Part shown: piece by piece, positions 31,642 to 33,313 of the stretch
Position numbering within the stretch: position 1 is the stretch's first letter
Layout of the letters: every line of letters starts with the position of its first letter
Assembly (NCBI GenBank): GCA_018385275.1
Contig: JAHAZM010000033.1
Span: forward strand, 1 to 33,313
DNA from: Eubacteriales bacterium
GTDB taxonomy: Bacteria; Bacillota; Clostridia; Christensenellales; MB2-83
Reading direction: 5' to 3'
DNA length: 33,313 nt
The notes under the pieces: model-generated
What the model was told of the DNA's origin: nothing
Seen by the model: only the letters and a program-made list of their open reading frames with translations
Databases searched by the model: none
Position numbers and translations under genes: made by a program

Positions 31642-32358
31642 GTGGCAGATAAGAAAAAATACCCCTGGATCAAGAGCCTGTTCGGACGAAAAAAACCGCC
31701 CGCCGAGGCCGTTTACGCCGGACCCGAATACTTTGAAAAGCGCAATCGCCCTCGTCCCGAGGAAGCGATCGAGGACGTCTACGCCGGGCCCGAGTATTTC
31801 GAGCGGCCCGCCGACGAAACCGGGGAAGAGGACGCGCCCCCGCCTCCCGCGGAGGAGGCCGAACCCGTACCGCTCCGGAAGAAAACGCTGTTCGGCCGCG
31901 TCTACGCCGGCCCGGCTTATTATAAGCGCCGCGACCGGAAAGCCGAGCCGCCCGAAACGGAAACCGAAGCCGGCGTCGAGCCGATCCGCTGTCTCTACGC
32001 CGGGCCCGAACTCCTCGTCAGGACCGTCGAGCGCGAGGAGGACGTCGATCAGGCCGAGGAGCCGATCGACGTCGTCTACGCCGGACCCGAATACGCCCCG
32101 CCGAAGCGCCCCGTACTCGTTGAGAAACCTCCCGAAGAGCGGGACGACGCGGAAGAGTCCGACCCGCCCCGCCGGGAACCGCCGATCATGTTCGTTTACG
32201 CCGGCCCGGCTTATTTCAGCCGCTCCGACATGATCCCCGCCGCGCCGGCGCCGTCGGACGGACCGTCGGACGAATACTGCGCCGAGTGCGGCATGCCTCT
32301 TCCCAAAGAGGGCGATGTCTGCCCCGCGTGCGGCGCCGCGCGTCCCAAGAAGGTCTGA
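31642..32358 (+). CDS. six-fold YAGP-repeat protein with C-terminal zinc ribbon; candidate radical SAM substrate
   Basis: The product is 238 residues from a GTG at 31642, 6 nt after AAAGGAG. It has no signal or membrane segment. The motif (V/L)-Y-A-G-P-(E/A)-(Y/L)-(F/Y/L/A) occurs six times, with the YAGP cores at residues 25, 47, 88, 119, 146 and 186. The spacers are acidic, Pro-rich and unconserved, probably disordered. L-F-G-R precedes the first and third motifs. The C-terminus is a zinc ribbon (C213-x-x-C216, C227-x-x-C230). The radical SAM gene starts 3 nt after the stop. A repeated conserved core in variable spacers next to such an enzyme suggests that the cores are modified, as in multi-core RiPP precursors. 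I do not recognise a named family; the substrate role is inferred. Confidence 0.75.
   Translation: MADKKKYPWIKSLFGRKKPPAEAVYAGPEYFEKRNRPRPEEAIEDVYAGPEYFERPADETGEEDAPPPPAEEAEPVPLRKKTLFGRVYAGPAYYKRRDRKAEPPETETEAGVEPIRCLYAGPELLVRTVEREEDVDQAEEPIDVVYAGPEYAPPKRPVLVEKPPEERDDAEESDPPRREPPIMFVYAGPAYFSRSDMIPAAPAPSDGPSDEYCAECGMPLPKEGDVCPACGAARPKKV
31711..32217 (+). repeat. six in-frame YAGP repeat units
   Basis: The 24-nt units start at 31711, 31777, 31900, 31993, 32074 and 32194. Codons differ at third positions (for example GTTTACGCCGGA, GTCTACGCCGGG, CTCTACGCCGGG) while the Tyr-Ala-Gly-Pro core never changes. This points to selection on the protein motif rather than recent DNA duplication. Confidence 0.95.
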
Positions 32359-32361
32359 GCC

Positions 32362-33313
32362 ATGACGCTGTCCGACTACGCAAACTTTCCTTTTCAACTG
32401 CGTCACTGCGTCTGGGAAATCACGCTGGCCTGCTGTTTCCGCTGCGCTTACTGCGGCTCCCGCGGCGGAAAAGCGCGTCCCGACGAGCTGACCGCGGCCG
32501 AATGCGAGGACGTGGCGCGGCAGCTTGCCGAACTGGGCTGCCGGCGCGTTTCGCTCATCGGCGGCGAGGTTTTCATGCGGCCCGACTGGCCGCGGATCCT
32601 GCGCGCGCTCACCTCGCGCCGGATCAAGACCTGCGTCATCACCAACGGCTTCCGCATGAGCGACGCCGTTCTTTCCGAGCTGAAAGCCGCCGGCGCAGAG
32701 TCCGTGGCCGTCTCGATCGACGGACCGGAGGAGGTACACGACGCGTTCCGTCAGCCCGGCAGTTACCGCCGCGCCATGGAAGCCGTCGACGCGCTGGCCG
32801 GCGCCGGCATCCCGGTTTCGGTCATCAGCGCCCTGCGCGCCGACAACGCCCCGCTGCTGCCGCGGTTCTATGAAACCCTGCGCGCCAAGCCGATTTTCGC
32901 CTGGCAGATCCAGGCCTGCAGTCCCATGGGCAACGCCGCGTCCAACCGCCTCGACGTGCGTTTCGACGCCGCCGCCGTGCTCCGTTTCGTGGCCGAAACG
33001 GCCCCGGGCGCGCCGTTCATGATGGGCGTAGCCGACAATATCGGCTATTATTCGCCCGAGGAGGGCCGCGTGCGCGGGCTCGACGGCGTCTGTTTCGAGG
33101 GCTGCGGCGCGGGCCTGACCGGCGTCGGCATCGACAGCGTCGGCAACGTCCGCGGCTGCGAATCCATGTACGACGAGCGCTTCAACGAGGGCAATCTGCG
33201 CACCCGCTCCCTGCTGGACATCTGGACGGACCCGGACGCGTTCGCTTACAACCGTCGTTTCCACACGGGCCTGCAGACGGGCCGCTGCCCGGGCTGCCGG
33301 TTCGGCGACGTCA
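32362..33313 (+). CDS. radical SAM/SPASM-domain enzyme (3' end cut by window)
   Basis: The frame is open from ATG 32362 to the window end: 317 residues, incomplete. The radical SAM iron-sulfur motif is C24-x-x-x-C28-x-Y-C31. It is followed by the G67-G-E motif, an I-T-N-G segment and V-S-I-D-G-P, all usual for this fold. From about residue 244 a SPASM domain begins: C244-x-x-x-C248, G-N-V-R-G-C266-E-S-M, F-N-E-G-N-L, L-D-I-W, and C309-P-G-C312 before the cut. SPASM domains bind extra iron-sulfur clusters and are frequent in peptide-modifying enzymes. The gene follows the YAGP-repeat gene by 3 nt, so that protein is the natural candidate substrate. The chemistry (crosslink, epimerisation, oxidation or other) cannot be read from the sequence. 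Confidence 0.93.
   Translation, partial: MTLSDYANFPFQLRHCVWEITLACCFRCAYCGSRGGKARPDELTAAECEDVARQLAELGCRRVSLIGGEVFMRPDWPRILRALTSRRIKTCVITNGFRMSDAVLSELKAAGAESVAVSIDGPEEVHDAFRQPGSYRRAMEAVDALAGAGIPVSVISALRADNAPLLPRFYETLRAKPIFAWQIQACSPMGNAASNRLDVRFDAAAVLRFVAETAPGAPFMMGVADNIGYYSPEEGRVRGLDGVCFEGCGAGLTGVGIDSVGNVRGCESMYDERFNEGNLRTRSLLDIWTDPDAFAYNRRFHTGLQTGRCPGCRFGDV

Noticed and set aside
31642-32358. Tyramine-excising splicease substrate (X-Y-G motif)
   Set aside because: The motif here is Y-A-G-P rather than X-Y-G, and no PlpY-like partner is seen, so that known chemistry is not assumed.

Overview
The window is GC-rich bacterial chromosome, read with the standard bacterial code. It carries a GerA-type spore germination operon, a reverse-type rubrerythrin with rubredoxin, a dockerin-bearing secreted esterase, Thr-Pro surface linkers and Shine-Dalgarno-led genes. 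Together these suggest an anaerobic, probably spore-forming Firmicute of class Clostridia, most likely an uncultured gut or digester lineage. That placement is inference; no rRNA, tRNA or CRISPR array was seen.

Layout. (1) 1-7941, minus strand: a tightly packed phage morphogenesis module. It runs small membrane protein, portal, scaffold-like protein, major coat with a C-terminal Ig-like domain, small connector, large head-closure/stabilisation-like protein, tail appendage, and a coiled-coil protein cut by the window edge. The order recalls P22-like phages, but no terminase precedes the portal. (2) 8073-13386: a water-type aquaporin, the gerA operon (A-C-B order, minus strand), a reverse rubrerythrin/rubredoxin operon, and a GlsB/YeaQ-type membrane protein. 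(3) 13430-18157: a cytoplasmic GH29 fucosidase, a two-gene unit pairing a hybrid HTH/sigma-like regulator with a membrane-anchored vWA protein, a small SLOG-type protein and an SDR dehydrogenase. (4) 18223-26438: an ApgM-type phosphoglycerate mutase-like enzyme overlapping the first of two tandem DUF4846-like surface proteins, then a 1643-residue secreted protein with dockerin and alpha/beta-hydrolase modules. (5) 26497-30321, minus strand: a PrsA/SurA-like foldase lipoprotein, a GT-C membrane glycosyltransferase and a lipoprotein of unknown role. (6) 30322-30658: an AT-rich divergent control region. (7) 30659-33313: a membrane-anchored surface protein, a 238-residue protein with six Y-A-G-P repeats and a C-terminal zinc ribbon, and a radical SAM/SPASM enzyme cut by the window end.

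The most interesting unit is (7). A multi-repeat putative substrate sits 3 nt upstream of a radical SAM/SPASM enzyme, as expected of a RiPP-like or protein-modification system, and I do not recognise it as a named family. Second is the HTH/sigma-like regulator with the vWA transmembrane protein, which is laid out like a sigma/anti-sigma pair. Most genes have clear promoters with 17-18 nt spacers and hairpin terminators, several shared by convergent genes.
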